Shown here piece by piece: positions 24,090 through 35,737 of a stretch of DNA of 64,000 nt; the first letter of the stretch is position 1; every line of letters starts with the position of its first letter. This DNA is from Gnetum montanum (Eukaryota > Streptophyta > Gnetopsida > Gnetales > Gnetaceae), in assembly GCA_015680685.1 (NCBI GenBank), contig MNCI01014870.1, forward strand, positions 140,082-204,081, read 5' to 3'. The notes beneath the pieces were generated by a model. It was not told the origin of the DNA. It was given only the letters and a program-made list of their open reading frames with translations, and did no database searches. The position numbers were made by a program, and so were the translations under genes.

Positions 24090-26137
24090 TCTGGTTTTGG
24101 GAAGGTGTGTAGGAGTTCCTAGAGTTCCTCCTTTTCCACTTCAGTGTGATAGTATGGTCACACTTGTTAACCGAGACAGCTGCTCTTCTTGTTGAAATGT
24201 TATTCCTCGGGGCAAACTGAGGCATCTTGAAGTTTATGGCTAATTGGTCTATTGAAAGAGAAGGGGTAGAAGGCTCAAATCGGTGCCCAAGAGGTTTGAG
24301 ACATTTGTGTTGTATTTTGGCTATGCCCAAATTTAAATGCTATCATAAATACAACACATTTTTCGTCGCCCGTCACATGAACACTTTCTTCCAGAATCCA
24401 CTTGGGACCATCTATTGTGCCGGCAAGTGAGCCCTATGAAGATGTTTTAGACATGTTATATCATTTGTCCTGCATAGTTGAAATGCTTATTGTACTTTTT
24501 ATGTTACTAGGTTTGTAATTGATAAGGATTGTCTTCATGATCACAAGGGGACATTGGCATTGGCCCAAATAGCCTTACAAGAGTTCTCTTTTGTCGAGAA
24601 CATGCACATTGACATCATAGAATAGCTTGGGGCTGATTTTAAAACATATCCAACCAAGTATGCTAAGTTCTATATGAAATGCAAGGAACTTGAATGGTTG
24701 GATGGCGAATGGATGTCCAATTGAGCACTTACTGTGGAGGACTTTCTAGTGGAAATCCCACCATTTCCCATGCCATTCACACCTGGTGTGTTAGATTATG
24801 CACTTGTTTTCATGTGTTTAGGTGATTAATTTTGTTTTTTCCTTTTGTTAATTTTTTCATTGATTATTGCAGTAGCAGGTGAATCCCAAGAGATTATAGT
24901 AATCACCTTAGGTCGTAACAAAACTAACCTCTTCTTCAAATATGGGGAAGTGGATGAGACACAACGTTGGCTATGCAATGGGGTCCTATCCACCCTTGTT
25001 CATAATGTTTAGGAGGTTGGGCTCATGGATTTATTTTTAGCAGTCAATCCAAGCATCCTGGCTATGGAAATGCTCTCCCTCATTGATCCTTTTTCAGAAA
25101 AGGCTAATCGCTTCCACACATGGATTCACAATGTGTGGCTGGTGTTTGAGATTACTAATAGCCTCATTGTAGATCCTTTTAGTGTTTCCTCTGATGGTCT
25201 ACCTATAGGGGATAAGACTAGTAAGGATGTAAACCATCAAGGGGATATAGAATAATGGCTAAGGATAAGAAAAAATCAAAAGGGGATTTACATGCATAAG
25301 GTCAAGCTAGAGGTAGCCCATAAGGTTTACCCTGTCTTCTAGGCTCATGCCTTCCCCAAGCTCCCCTCCCAAGTAAAAATTCTTGGAGTAGAGCAGGCTT
25401 GGATTATGAGGGATGTCATGGAAGAAGAGACTCACTATAATTGGATCAAGTACCTTTTTGAAGGATTTCGGGCTAAAATGGTTAAGCTTTGTGAGAATCT
25501 TGATGCACATTTAAATGTACACTTCATCTTCTTTATAGCTTGCCTACAATGGTTTGCTGAATTCCTAGTGGTCCAAGAGAATGGCATCTTGGTGTTGCAT
25601 GATCACACCCAGATATCCAAACCATGGATATGCCAAGTATTCCACATCACTCAATCCCAAGACCCCCCAAAAGCTATTGGGGAGTCTATTTTGATAACGA
25701 TGAAGGATTAGGTGGGATGACCATTTCGTGCACTAGATAGCATTGGAGAGGTACCTCCCACTAACATAGGCAATGTGCTAAGGAGGGCATGTCTTATTAC
25801 TGAAGTGGTGAAATCAAGATTACAATGCAAGAAGTCTTGTTTTGTGGTAGAGCCTCCATGCACTATTGAAGAAAGAGGTAGAAAGTTGCAAATCAAGGTC
25901 TGTAAATTGCAACTTGAATTTGTTGGTAAGTATGGTTAATTTTCTTGTTAGTTACCCCTCCCCCTTTGTGTTAGACTAGCATGCTTACTTTAGATGTGTT
26001 TAATGGATGAAGAAGAAGAAGCTTTGGCCCCTGAGGCAAGGGCCCTTGTTATAGAAGAGGAAGAGACCCTGGCTGTAGAGAAGGAGGCCCCTACCATAGA
26101 GGAAGAGGCCCTTGCCATTGATGATCCTTTCACATAG
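24090..26137 (+). pseudogene. Tat element: spliced opposite-strand gene between protease and RT
   Basis: Plus-strand frame in at least four exons: about 24090-24426, 24511-24821, 24873-25925 and 25994-26137. Introns 1 and 2 have GT-AG ends (24427-24510; 24822-24872, T-rich with TGATTATTGCAG), and joining keeps the frame at both. The third donor is the canonical G|GTAAGTATG (25926); its acceptor (TTTAG at 25993) is less certain. Exon 3 keeps one frame for about 350 codons with only some five stops, of CAG-to-TAG or CGA-to-TGA type. The predicted protein is about 600-650 residues, with aromatic- and hydrophobic-rich segments and an acidic Glu-rich end (MDEEEEALAPEA). I do not recognise the family. 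It may be a captured host gene or an antisense ORF. Confidence 0.6.
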
Positions 26138-26147
26138 TGTGCCCCAG

Positions 26148-26470
26148 CAATAGTTTAGGGCCATTTCGAATCATGCAATATTTTTAGGACATTTAGGGCC
26201 ATGTAATAGTTTAAGGCCATTTTGGGCCATTGCAATGTAATTTCCAAGGGTCAGTTGCCAGTTTTAGGCCTTAGTAGGCCATGGCGATAGTCTATGTCCA
26301 TTCCAGGCCATGGCAATAGTTTAAGGCCATTCCAGTCCATGGCAATAGTTTAAGGCCATTCCGGGCCGTGGCAATAATTTAAGGCCATTCCAAGCCATTG
26401 CTAAGATAATTAATGCAAACGATGGTCATGATGCAAATAGTGGACATAATGCAAACAGTGAACATAATGC
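26148..26470. repeat. Tat element: minisatellites downstream of protease
   Basis: 26148-26399 holds tandem 28-29 bp units of GGCCATGGCAATAGTTTAAG plus GGCCATTCC, about four good copies and older ones. 26408-26470 holds a second array of about 18 bp, units like GTGGACATAATGCAAACA. Both are directly downstream of the opposite-strand gene's stop. Confidence 0.8.
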
Positions 26471-26786
26471 AAAATCAAGACTAAAGAAACAAGAGTATTA
26501 AGGCCAAGAATTCATGGAAGTGAATTAGAGGTAAACTCTAATTATGCAATTGTTGCCTAACTTGTTGTGGGTTAGGTAGAGCATATGGCTGGGAAGCTTT
26601 GTGGTGATATTCATCTATGTTGTTCTCTGCTGTTTGGAAAGGCAATTTGGCCCAAGTGGTTTCCTAATCTAAGTTGGTAGTTTCGAGTGGCTCATCTGTT
26701 GAACATGGAGATTCATTATGGATGGGTGATGCATTTTCAAAGATTTCTATCTCTAACCCTTGTTCTATGTCTATATTATTTATAGC

Positions 26787-27180
26787 CTAGGGGGCTATTT
26801 CGTCATGAAAGATCACCACCTCTCCACCTGCACAGGGTAGGTGGATCTCCTGGTGTATTGGTGAGGAGACATCTTTTGATTGGGCTAACCATGACCTCCC
26901 TAAGACCAAGTTAAATCTAAGCATCTCCTCCACCACAATGAATTTTGCTCTGGTGAAAAAGTGGTTCCCCACCACAAAGTTGATGTTAATAGTGCCTTTG
27001 ACTATGACATGTGCTCCATGAAATGATTTCAAATAGGAAGTTATTGTGGGCTTTATTTGATCCACTAGGCCCAACTTGTTAACAATGGGAAATGGGATCA
27101 TGTTAGTGGTAGCCCCATCATCAACATGTACTCTGAGAATTTTGTATTAACCCACTCAAATCATGATAAACATCGGCGCA
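26787..27180 (-). pseudogene. Tat element: protease
   Basis: Minus-strand VHVDDGATTNMIPFP (about 27090-27130) corresponds to the retropepsin Asp-Gly active-site block followed by hydrophobics. Downstream lie GTININFVVG, FIVVEEMLRFNLVLGRSWLA (near 26890-26940, the LLGRPWL block) and SPIHQEIHLPC, all as in Tat proteases. It would cut Gag-Pol. Single upstream stops separate it from gag. Confidence 0.8.
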
Positions 27181-27189
27181 GTAGTCACT

Positions 27190-30100
27190 TGACCCTTTTC
27201 AGGGTCATCCTTGATGGCCTTGTCTTGAAATGTTAATTGGGTTGGTCATGGTTCTTCAGCCATAGGGGGAAGCATAACCATGTTAATAGCTTTCTCCTTA
27301 GTTGACATGTTTTTGTTTACAAGAATAGATGCTAACATGCAAACCAAGGCCTCGCAATGCACCGTAGAGGTCATGATTAAGTCATACAAGCTTAACGTTG
27401 TATTCTTTTGCTTCAAAACTTGTTCAACTTGTGAAAGTGCATCTAGGAGATCTTGCCCATTATTTGGTTGTTTGCTCATCTTTTCTTCTTCAATATGTCC
27501 TAAAAGGTGAATCTCCCATGGAGGAGTGGGTTTGGGTTAAATGACAAGTTTTGTTGGCTCAGAGGGTAGTGGTTGTGTGCTACCCATAGCCTTCGATGAT
27601 GAAGTCATGGGCATGGCTGATAGAGGGATGGGCTTAGGGGGACTCAATGCAATGCATTCTCTAGCCAACTTATCTACTACATGATCTTCACATTTCCTTA
27701 GATGGAAACATTATGATGTAGTTCCTATCATTAGACCTTGGGTTGCAGAAGGAGCCGTATTCTTGGACACCTTGATAATGAAAGGTTCCTGAGTTGTTGT
27801 GGTAGTCGATGGTGTAGTCTTAAGCACAAAATGTGGGACTGATGTTCAAGGAGGAACTTTAATGAAAAATGGGATTTGCGACGTGGTTGTTGCCAAAACT
27901 GTAGGGTTGCGGGGAGGTACACAAACCACAAATGGTTCATGTTTTGAGTCTACATTGTACTTAATGCCAATGGCATTGATAGTGTAACCTGCATTGTTAT
28001 CATTTAAAGGATCTTTGTAAACATGCATCGATTGGTTTTCAGGTCAGACAAGATTACTCTCATCCAAAACCAGCTTACCCTAATTGATCATTCATTGAAT
28101 ATCATCTTTTAGTGCTAAGCAATAATCTATTTCATGCCCATACACTTGATGATAATCGCAGAAGCACTCTAGTCTAAAGTTCCTAGGTACTGGTGGGTCG
28201 TTAAGCGTAACCACAGAGGGGTCACAAAGGACTTCACAATACCTTTGATTCCATTTAAGAGCCTCCTATGAATCCATTTATGTTGAATGTGCCCAGCTCT
28301 TAGCAATTGTTTTAGAAGCTCAAATGGCTTGATTGGTAATGAAGTATATTTTGAATGGTCCTTGTGCTCAAAATTTGGCCTCGCCGAAGTTTGGGAAATA
28401 GTTGCTAAGGTTGAAGTTTGGCTAGTTCTACTAGGGCTGAGTGTTGTGTTGGTTGTGGCATGAGTTTTATATGCTTTATCCATCTATTTATCCTTGTTGG
28501 TTTCATGGCCTATAGCAGCCACTATGGTTGTTGCGGCTTTGCCTCTCTCCTTGTCCTTCTTTATGTGTGCATTTTTATATGTTATATAGGCTAGATCCCT
28601 ACTAACTTCCACTGCATCTTGGATACTCTTGGTTTGAGCAAGCGTCTAACTAAGGGAATGCAAAGCCTAGTATATCTTGGATTTAATGAAAGCATTTACA
28701 GCACCTTTGAAAATGGCCAGTAAATGGGCTTTGACAATATGTTCATGAATTTCATTTAGGGTAGTGCTCCATCGTTGTATGAACTTTTTCACAAATTCTA
28801 GTGGCTCTTGTTTAACACTCATAAGTTAATCCAAAGTAACTTCTAGCTTCAAGTTATACTTAAAGTGAGTCACAAATTGGCTTAAAAATTCTTCCAAGGT
28901 TGAGATTGAGGCATGGGGAAGTGCATGGTACCAGTCTAGGGCTTTACCCTTCAAGGACATGGCAAATATATAGATGATGGCATGAGGCCATGGATGTAGT
29001 AGTAGGGATTCAGACCTAAATGTAACAAGGTGGGCATTCAGGTCACCCTCTTCATTGTATTTTGTGAACTAGGGCAGTTGTACCCCAGGAGGAAACGTTA
29101 GCGCAGGAATAGTTAGACTAATTGGGTCATCCTAATAGAAGTCCATGACTTAGACTATTTCTGATCTGGTAGCTTTAACCATTTAATATCATCAATAAGG
29201 GTCTGGATGAGCTGGAAAGCTTAGTCCAGACCTAGGGGTGTCACAGGGGGTTGCGGGGCTACTGGAATAGCCATCATCGGTGGTGTTGGTGTGGTTGTCA
29301 TTCCCATTGGGGGTACTATTTCAATAGCCCCTACTAGCGGTGTTGTTTGAGAGGCCCACAACCTAGTAGGTGGTGTCATTGGGGTAGCTGCCATTGGTGG
29401 AACTATGGGTGTGTTCATTTGTCCCATGATTGGAGCAACCCACAATCCCATTTTCAGTTACATTACCTATGGAACTTGGTATGTTTGCAGTTTCATGTAT
29501 TATTGCATATGAGACAGTTGGGTTGTAGGAAAAGAGGTTTTTGTTATCCACCATGATGTTGAGGTTGGACCTACTACTGATGGTGGAATGTTTATAGAGG
29601 GGGGAATAGAAACATAACTTACATGAAGCTGTGAGGCAGGCATGGTGTGCACATATGGTAGAATGGATATTATAGATGTTTGGTGTGGAGTTGGAATAGA
29701 CTGGGAAGGATGACTGGTAGGAAATGAGGTTGAAGGGCCTGCATGCTAATGTGTTAACATCATTTGGTAACTACCCATCACCAAAGAGGGTCTGGGTAGC
29801 AACCATGTCATAGTAGTAGCAATAGAGGTGGGAAATTGCTACTAGTGTGAATGGGAAATAGAGGTGGAAGGGATATCCATGGCATAGATTGGACCACCAC
29901 CATCTAAGTGGGAGTGTAACTCCTCTTGGCCATCTTGAAAAGGTTCATCATAGTGGGAGGATGTGTTCCGTTCTCTTGACCTACTTAATTGTATAAGTTG
30001 GTTTAACACCCATTGATACATTTCAGTCAACAAGATAATGGTATCAAGGATAGGGATGAAGTCCTTCCCATTCTGATGGATGAACTCAAAGTTATGTTTT

Positions 30101-30327
30101 TCTTCCAATTCATGATGGTCCAATGGTATATTTACTTGACTTTTTATGCACAAAAAATTACATCACTCTTCATCTTGAGGCAAAATTTTGTGCAATTACT
30201 GTCGTAGTCTAAGGAACTACTGTTGTACTAGCACTAGGCTAGGTAGTTGCTCAAGACCTACCATATGTTGGACAGAGTAGGATATCTCCAAGTTCGAGGT
30301 GGAAACTAAAGTGGTTTCTAGATTCAT
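27190..30327 (-). pseudogene. Tat element: gag
   Basis: Likely start ATG at 30327 (M-N-L-E-T-T-L-V-S-T). The gag core at about 28570-29130 reads FTKYNEEGDLNAHL, LKGKALDWYHALP, FVTHFKYNL, VKQEPLEFVKKFIQRW, the classical Tat order. A zinc-knuckle-like CDYHQVYGHEIDYCLALK lies near 28090-28170. A conserved pre-protease module (SLYDLIMTSTVHCEALVCML) lies at 27320-27420. It has many TAG stops. The start sits about 650 bp inside the 5' LTR, after a repeat-rich leader. Confidence 0.8.
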
Positions 30328-30379
30328 GTTTTCTGCACGAAAGAGCTATAAGAGGGAGAGATACATATGATAAATAGTT

Positions 30380-30840
30380 GAAAATCAGTAGGTTTTCATG
30401 CTAAATGACAACGTAACGTAGTGGACAGCATATCGTATTAGACAACATAACGCAGTGGAAGCACTACATTAATAGGATTGCTATGCTACATGGGGTGTAG
30501 GTACCATAATGCAATAGATGGTCAGTGTATCATAGTGGATAGTGTAGGAGCTACTACACTGATAGGGTTACTACACTACACAAAACATAGATAGTGTAAC
30601 ACAATAGATAGGCAACGTAACTCAGTAGATAGTCTAGCGTAACAAAGTGAGTAGTCAACGTATCACAATAAACTATTCGAAAAATGCTATGTTCATGGGG
30701 TTACTATTCTAGGCAAAACACTGGTAGCATGACACAATAGACAATTTTGGACTTGCTACACTGACAAGGATACCATGCTACATGGGACATAGGCAACATA
30801 ACACAACAGACTATTTTGGGCTTTCAACATCAAGGTTCTA
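30380..30840. repeat. Tat element: degenerate tandem repeats in the 5' leader
   Basis: At least four diverged copies of a block with GCTACACTACAC...CATAG...GTAACACAATAGA (starting near 30479, 30570, 30702, 30770), plus shorter GTAACGYAGT repeats. Motif vocabulary resembles the LTR palindromes. Confidence 0.6.
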
Positions 30841-30973
30841 GAGGAATCATCATAGCAACCAATCTACACCACCCAATGCGTAGACAACCATAGGGGTGTG
30901 ACGTCTATGCTAGCAGGTTACTAGTAACTGGGTACATATAGCATGCAAGGTTACCCATGACATAGGGAAGCGA

Positions 30974-30993
30974 AAGCCCTCCTTCTAGCACCA
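30974..30993 (-). promoter_or_regulatory. Tat element: primer binding site
   Basis: Minus strand TGGTGCTAGAAGGAGGGCTT begins five bases inside the 5' LTR. The TGG start and position fit a PBS. I do not assign the tRNA with certainty; it is clearly not the tRNA-Asp site of the surrounding elements. Confidence 0.6.
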
Positions 30994-30998
30994 AAAAC

Positions 30999-33333
30999 TA
31001 TTACGTCTGAAAACGTCAGTGGCTAGAACACCAAGAGGCTATCAAGCATATAGTCTAACCCTAGATCCATGCAAGGGCCATGCTAGAGAAAATGGAAACA
31101 AGGTGCCTTGAATAGTCTAGGTGATCAAATAGCTATTTACATGGTGTATAATAACCTTTTGTGAACAATGGTTTTAAAATGTTACACATGGAGATCAAAA
31201 TGAAGAAAAATATAGCACACATAGAGTAGTAAAAGCATTGCAGAGTATGTAATTGAGCAATAAACATGAACTAATACACAATGATACAAAATATATGCTA
31301 TAGTGAAATGAAATGAGCTTAAGTGAGAGAATGCACTACCCCAAAATTAGGAGATTTTTGCTTTTGATTGAGTGGTGAAAGTGTACAATTGGGATGCAAT
31401 ACTAGATAGGCATAGCTAACAATGGAACGATATGATCATAGCTCCTGGACTACTGCCAATGGGGTGCCAACAGGAACCATTGAGCCGATGTTGTATCAAA
31501 AGCTACTACACTGGGTTGAGAAGAGATCCGAGAGGTGCTACTGCAAGGATTTGTTGTTCACCAACCTTCTACTTGCCAACCTCCTTGCCAAAGCTAATTG
31601 CCAAAATGCTAATCTCTAGAAGCCAATCGCAAGAAAGCCAAATCGAAAATCCAACCTTTTGAACATTGTTTTCTGGGGTATTTATAGGGCCAAGAGTAAG
31701 AGAGAGATGTGGTTTGGACACCATGTGTCCTGGGTTTCACCTGACATGAATCGTGGATGTGCTACGCTAATGTGTGGTGCTATACTATAGTGTTATGCTG
31801 ATGTGCTACGTTGTAGTGTTACGAGGCTAGAAGTGAAATGTGCTGAGCCATTACCATATTGTTTGGCCTGCATGTACCAAGCTCTAGAAGACTACTATGA
31901 TTTTACAAAAAATGCTAACAAAGAATGCAAAGTGGAGCCTATGCTCCAGGACTACATCGTCCCTCCTCTTGTCAGTAGGGTCAAGCATAGGGATAACTTT
32001 AAGGATCAATAACGGGTGCAAAAGAAAGAAAACTACTGATCTTGTCTATCAATGAGATGCTAGAGTAGAAATGAACATTTCTAATGAGTTCTGGAGCTAC
32101 TGGAGTTGTGTTCAGGCTTCTACATGAGTGTTATTCTATCTACACTACCTAGCATAGCATAAGCACTTTGCTTGCTACATTGTGCTATGCTGGGTAGCTT
32201 AACACTCTTCTTTTGCATGAATTTTGTCCAAATAACTAAAAATATCATTCTAACGCCTGGTCAAGCAAGCAACTTCAATAATTGGAAACCCTGATTTTCA
32301 TGTTGAAAGGTCATAGGACCCACTAAGTTCATCCTTGGGACACTCTTGGGCTTTGTGTCCTTGCTATGCTATGCTATGTTGTGTAGCATATCACATCATA
32401 GTAGTCAATCTGGCATGAATTTGAGCCAGAACTTGCAATGCCTTGTCAGGAGACTTTGATTGAGACCTAAGGACAAAGTGGGATAGGCAGTCTTGGAGGT
32501 TGGAGCATGGCCAAGTGTAATTCATTTGCTAGAACAACTTGATGGAGGACCTTTGTGCATTCTGACCTTGCTACACTATGTAGCGTAGCATAGTGTAGCA
32601 CCTAGTTTGGCCTAAATTTTGACTCACTTTGCAAAATTTCTATCATGGGATGTCAGTCATGTCCTGGGATGGTAGTAGAACAAGCATTTTTTATGGTTGA
32701 AGCATGGGAAATTGTTTTTCTCGTGTCAAGGTAGTTTGGGAAAAGATTATCATATCCTGCTATGTCATGCTATGTTGTGTAGTGTAGCATCCAAAATGGG
32801 ACAACTTTTGTGACATTTGCCAAGTTTTTTTCATGTTATGCTGGTCAAACTTTAAGGATGAAGCAATGCAGACACCTTTGAGAACTAAATATCTGCCAAC
32901 TGCATCTTCTACATTTAATCAGTCACCACAAGGCCTGTTATGCTATGCAACATAGTGTAGTGTAGTAGGTTCCACCATTAGAAACTTGCTGAATTGTTTA
33001 GTCTATCCTAAACACCTTAGGAAACTCTTAGCATGGTCCCTAGGTAGACCATCAACCAGGTCATGTGTCAAGCTAGGCAAGTTAGAGAGTGTAGTAAGTT
33101 TATCAGCCTAGGAGATAGAAAATTTGCCAGACTATGCAGTCTACCTTCAATGATCCATTTGCAAAAACTAGCTCTACAACTAGGTGCTATGCTGATTGTG
33201 GTGAAGAGTGTAGTAGGCACACTCAAACATAGCCTTGTAGGCATTAGGACTTCCTAGGTGTTAAACCATTTATGCGATCCATCATGGCACTACACACAGA
33301 GAATCATGATGGCCCAAAATTGATGGTGTTTCA
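30999..33333 (-). repeat. Tat element: 5' LTR
   Basis: 2,335 bp, the partner of 14641-16982. The minus-strand TATA box (complement of TATTTATA, 31679-31686) sits in CCCTATAAATACCCC. The left edge is TATTACGTCT where the other copy has TGTTATGTCT, a G-to-A at the terminal TG. The palindromes at about 32175, 32365, 32575, 32765 and 32940 repeat the spacing of the other LTR. The right flank AAGCC (33334-33338) is the target duplication. Confidence 0.9.
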
Positions 33334-35100
33334 AAGCCCAACACTATGATGCACCTTCCCTTTCAAACTTGATGCCTCCTATTACCTTATTAGGGCCACC
33401 AATCAATACTCCAACTACCATATAGCCCAATGAATAAAACTACAAGGGGAGACATATTGATCCTTTCATACCATCTTACGGTCATTGGTACCAGAGTAGG
33501 TCAACTCCTTATCACTTAACCACATCTTATAATTTTTTCCACTATGTCTACTTAAATCAAGTGTGTGAACCCCAATTTTGATACATTTCTACCACAACAT
33601 TAGAAGCAACCTAGTGGTTTTGATATGACCAGACTCTAATATTTCCCACATGCATGGATCAGGATTTTCCATTTATTAATTCTAGCCATGCTCAAAAGTC
33701 TAGTTATGGAGGATATGATCCATCCTAATAAGAAGAATTAGTAAATGTTTTTCCTTTTCTTTAATTTTACAATTTTTTTGTTTTCCAGTTCTTCATCTTT
33801 CAATTTTTTGTTTTATCTTTTTATTTGTTATTTTATCTTTTTATGGGTAATCTCATCTATGAATAAAACACTCATGTGACCCGTTGATCAAGGTGTTGTT
33901 CAATGCTATCAAGTCTTAGGTGATTACTTATTTGGACAGTGAACCCACAACATCCACCCACCCATTCTATTAATAAGAGGCTCTACTTTGGGAAAAATGA
34001 TATTCTTACCATCATTAAAACTTAAAGTAATTGAGTGCTCATCCTACCTAGAGAGAAAAATGATAGACTAAGAAGGAATCGTTAGGCTGTGACATCAAGG
34101 AGACTTGTGGATTCTCTTTGGTAACATCTGTAGGAGCTACCACGTAGCCTTGTTGTACTAATATCCTTGTATATCTAAAAAAAATGGGAGTCAGATTAAT
34201 AAAGGTACTCAATAAGAAAAAAATAAAACTCAATGCTATTTTGGGGGTCTCACTAGAAAGACATGCATCCATGCCTGAAGGTTGGTAGCTTTCCAGATCA
34301 CTTTTGGAAAATAAAAGTGTCAAAGCAGCTAAAAAAACACACAAAGAAAAGATCAAGAAAAATGGACCCCAGAGAAATTCCAAATCACTCCTCCCTCAAC
34401 CAAAATGCCAAGTGATTGTACGCCTTGCTGTCATGATGCTCTTATGGTTGCCCATCATTGGATGAAACAATGTGATGTCACTGATTAGACGAATGGACTT
34501 GGTCTTGATTTTGGAGTGACAAACTAATGACACATTAATAATGCCCTACACTTAGGATTCATTATGCCCTAGATTAGTTACCTCATGTCCTGATCTTTGC
34601 AATCCCTTCTACAACTCTCCTCATCTCGTTGTTCATGTATTTGTGACTCATATCTTTCATAGCATTGAACTCATACCTCATCAGGGTGGTATCAACATGT
34701 GTGCATTTTGTGGAATTGGTGCAAATTACATTTAATCCTTTTAGTACCTATGGACATTTTTAGGCATGGCTACGTAAGGGCATGATAAGTAGGAACCTGC
34801 TTTGGAGAGGATCCACTTGTGTAACTTTTGTAATTTGTAATCTTTTCACATCACCACATCATCTTACATCTTCCAAGTATTACATTGCTACAATTATCTT
34901 TCTCTTTATCATTATTTTAGATTCCAATGTTCCTATGCACCACAACATGTCCTTTTTCCTCATCCTATTCATGAATTTCATTAACAAATTCCACTTCATT
35001 ACACTTTTAGTGCCTTTAGGTCTCTTTGACGTTATCCTAGATCTTTCAATTCAACCTTAAATCCTTCATTTTTGACCTTGGAAATTTGAAATTCGTTAAT
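33334..35100 (+). other. Element AB: 1.7-kb region with no recognised domain (pol expected, not found)
   Basis: In a complete relative this region would hold pol. I find no RT, RNase H or integrase motif in any frame. A 111-codon minus-strand frame (34048-34383) encodes two strongly hydrophobic stretches (near its start LWGPFFLIFSLCVFLAALTL, and IALSFIFFLLSTFI), a possible membrane protein fragment of unknown origin. T-rich stretches occur at 33740-33850. Confidence 0.45.
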
Positions 35101-35109
35101 TTTTCCAAG

Positions 35110-35225
35110 TATCCTATTTTTGAAAGGACATGATATCGGGTACCTGATATTGGATCTGATGTGATATCAGGTCCCCACTATTGGGTACGCAATATCACAT
35201 CTATAAATACTATATATATGGATCC
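35110..35225 (+). promoter_or_regulatory. Element AB: internal promoter-like block before ORF2
   Basis: Repeated GATATC/GATATTG motifs (35130-35195), including CCTGATATTGGATC, a 14-mer also present at the start of AB's own 5' LTR U3. It is followed by a TATA box, CTATAAATAC (35201-35210), then TATATATGG. The first ATG of ORF2 is about 530 bp downstream. D has the same arrangement with its own U3 motif. It could instead be a fragment of an inserted LTR, but no further LTR sequence follows. Confidence 0.55.
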
Positions 35226-35737
35226 CTCCCCCCTCCCCTAGCATACATCAACATCATTTTTCACTATTCATGAGAGGGAAGTTGTTGAAATTTTCTTCTG
35301 CAAATTTTTGAGCTTATTCACCCACCATTCAAACATCCATAACTTGCTTATTAACACTCCTATTCTCATTCCAATTGAACTTGCTTAAACTTGGAGTGTT
35401 TAACTTTTAGTCATGGGGGAAGGGTACGTTCCAATTTTCATGTAGTTTTTTTTTGAAATCTCTTGTTGCCCGAAGGATATCATAAGGGTAAAGTGACCTT
35501 AAAATTATTAGAAACGGTTGCCAAATTAATTTTATCTCTTTATCTAGACCATGAAAATTATTTTTTGAAATCACCTAATCAAAATGGGGCCCAATATCAA
35601 AACTCTTAGGAGAATTTTTGTGAAAATATCTAACTTTAAATCACACTAAGCAAGAAATGAATCTATTAAGGCAAGGCGTAAGGTATAAACAAAATTTTGT
35701 AAATAGCCTTACTAATAGACATTCCATTTGATTGGAG

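Larger units (their letters stand above)
14641..33333 (-). mobile_element. Full-length Tat/Ogre-like Ty3/gypsy retrotransposon nested in AB
   Basis: An 18.7-kb element with two 2.34-kb LTRs (14641-16982, 30999-33333) flanked by AAGCT and AAGCC, a 5-bp duplication with one C/T difference. Minus-strand order: PBS, 5' UTR with repeats, gag, protease, a 4.5-kb spacer with an opposite-strand spliced gene, RT, classical RNase H, a second (archaeal-type) RNase H, integrase, tandem repeats, polypurine tract. The dual RNase H and a GLDP-type motif before RT (DMPGLDP) mark the Tat lineage. Size, long LTRs and the protease-RT spacer recall Ogre. All enzymes carry inactivating changes. Confidence 0.9.

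Noticed and set aside
29221-29451. Met/Pro/Thr-rich minus frame
   Set aside because: It is the low-complexity N-terminal part of Tat gag, not a separate gene.
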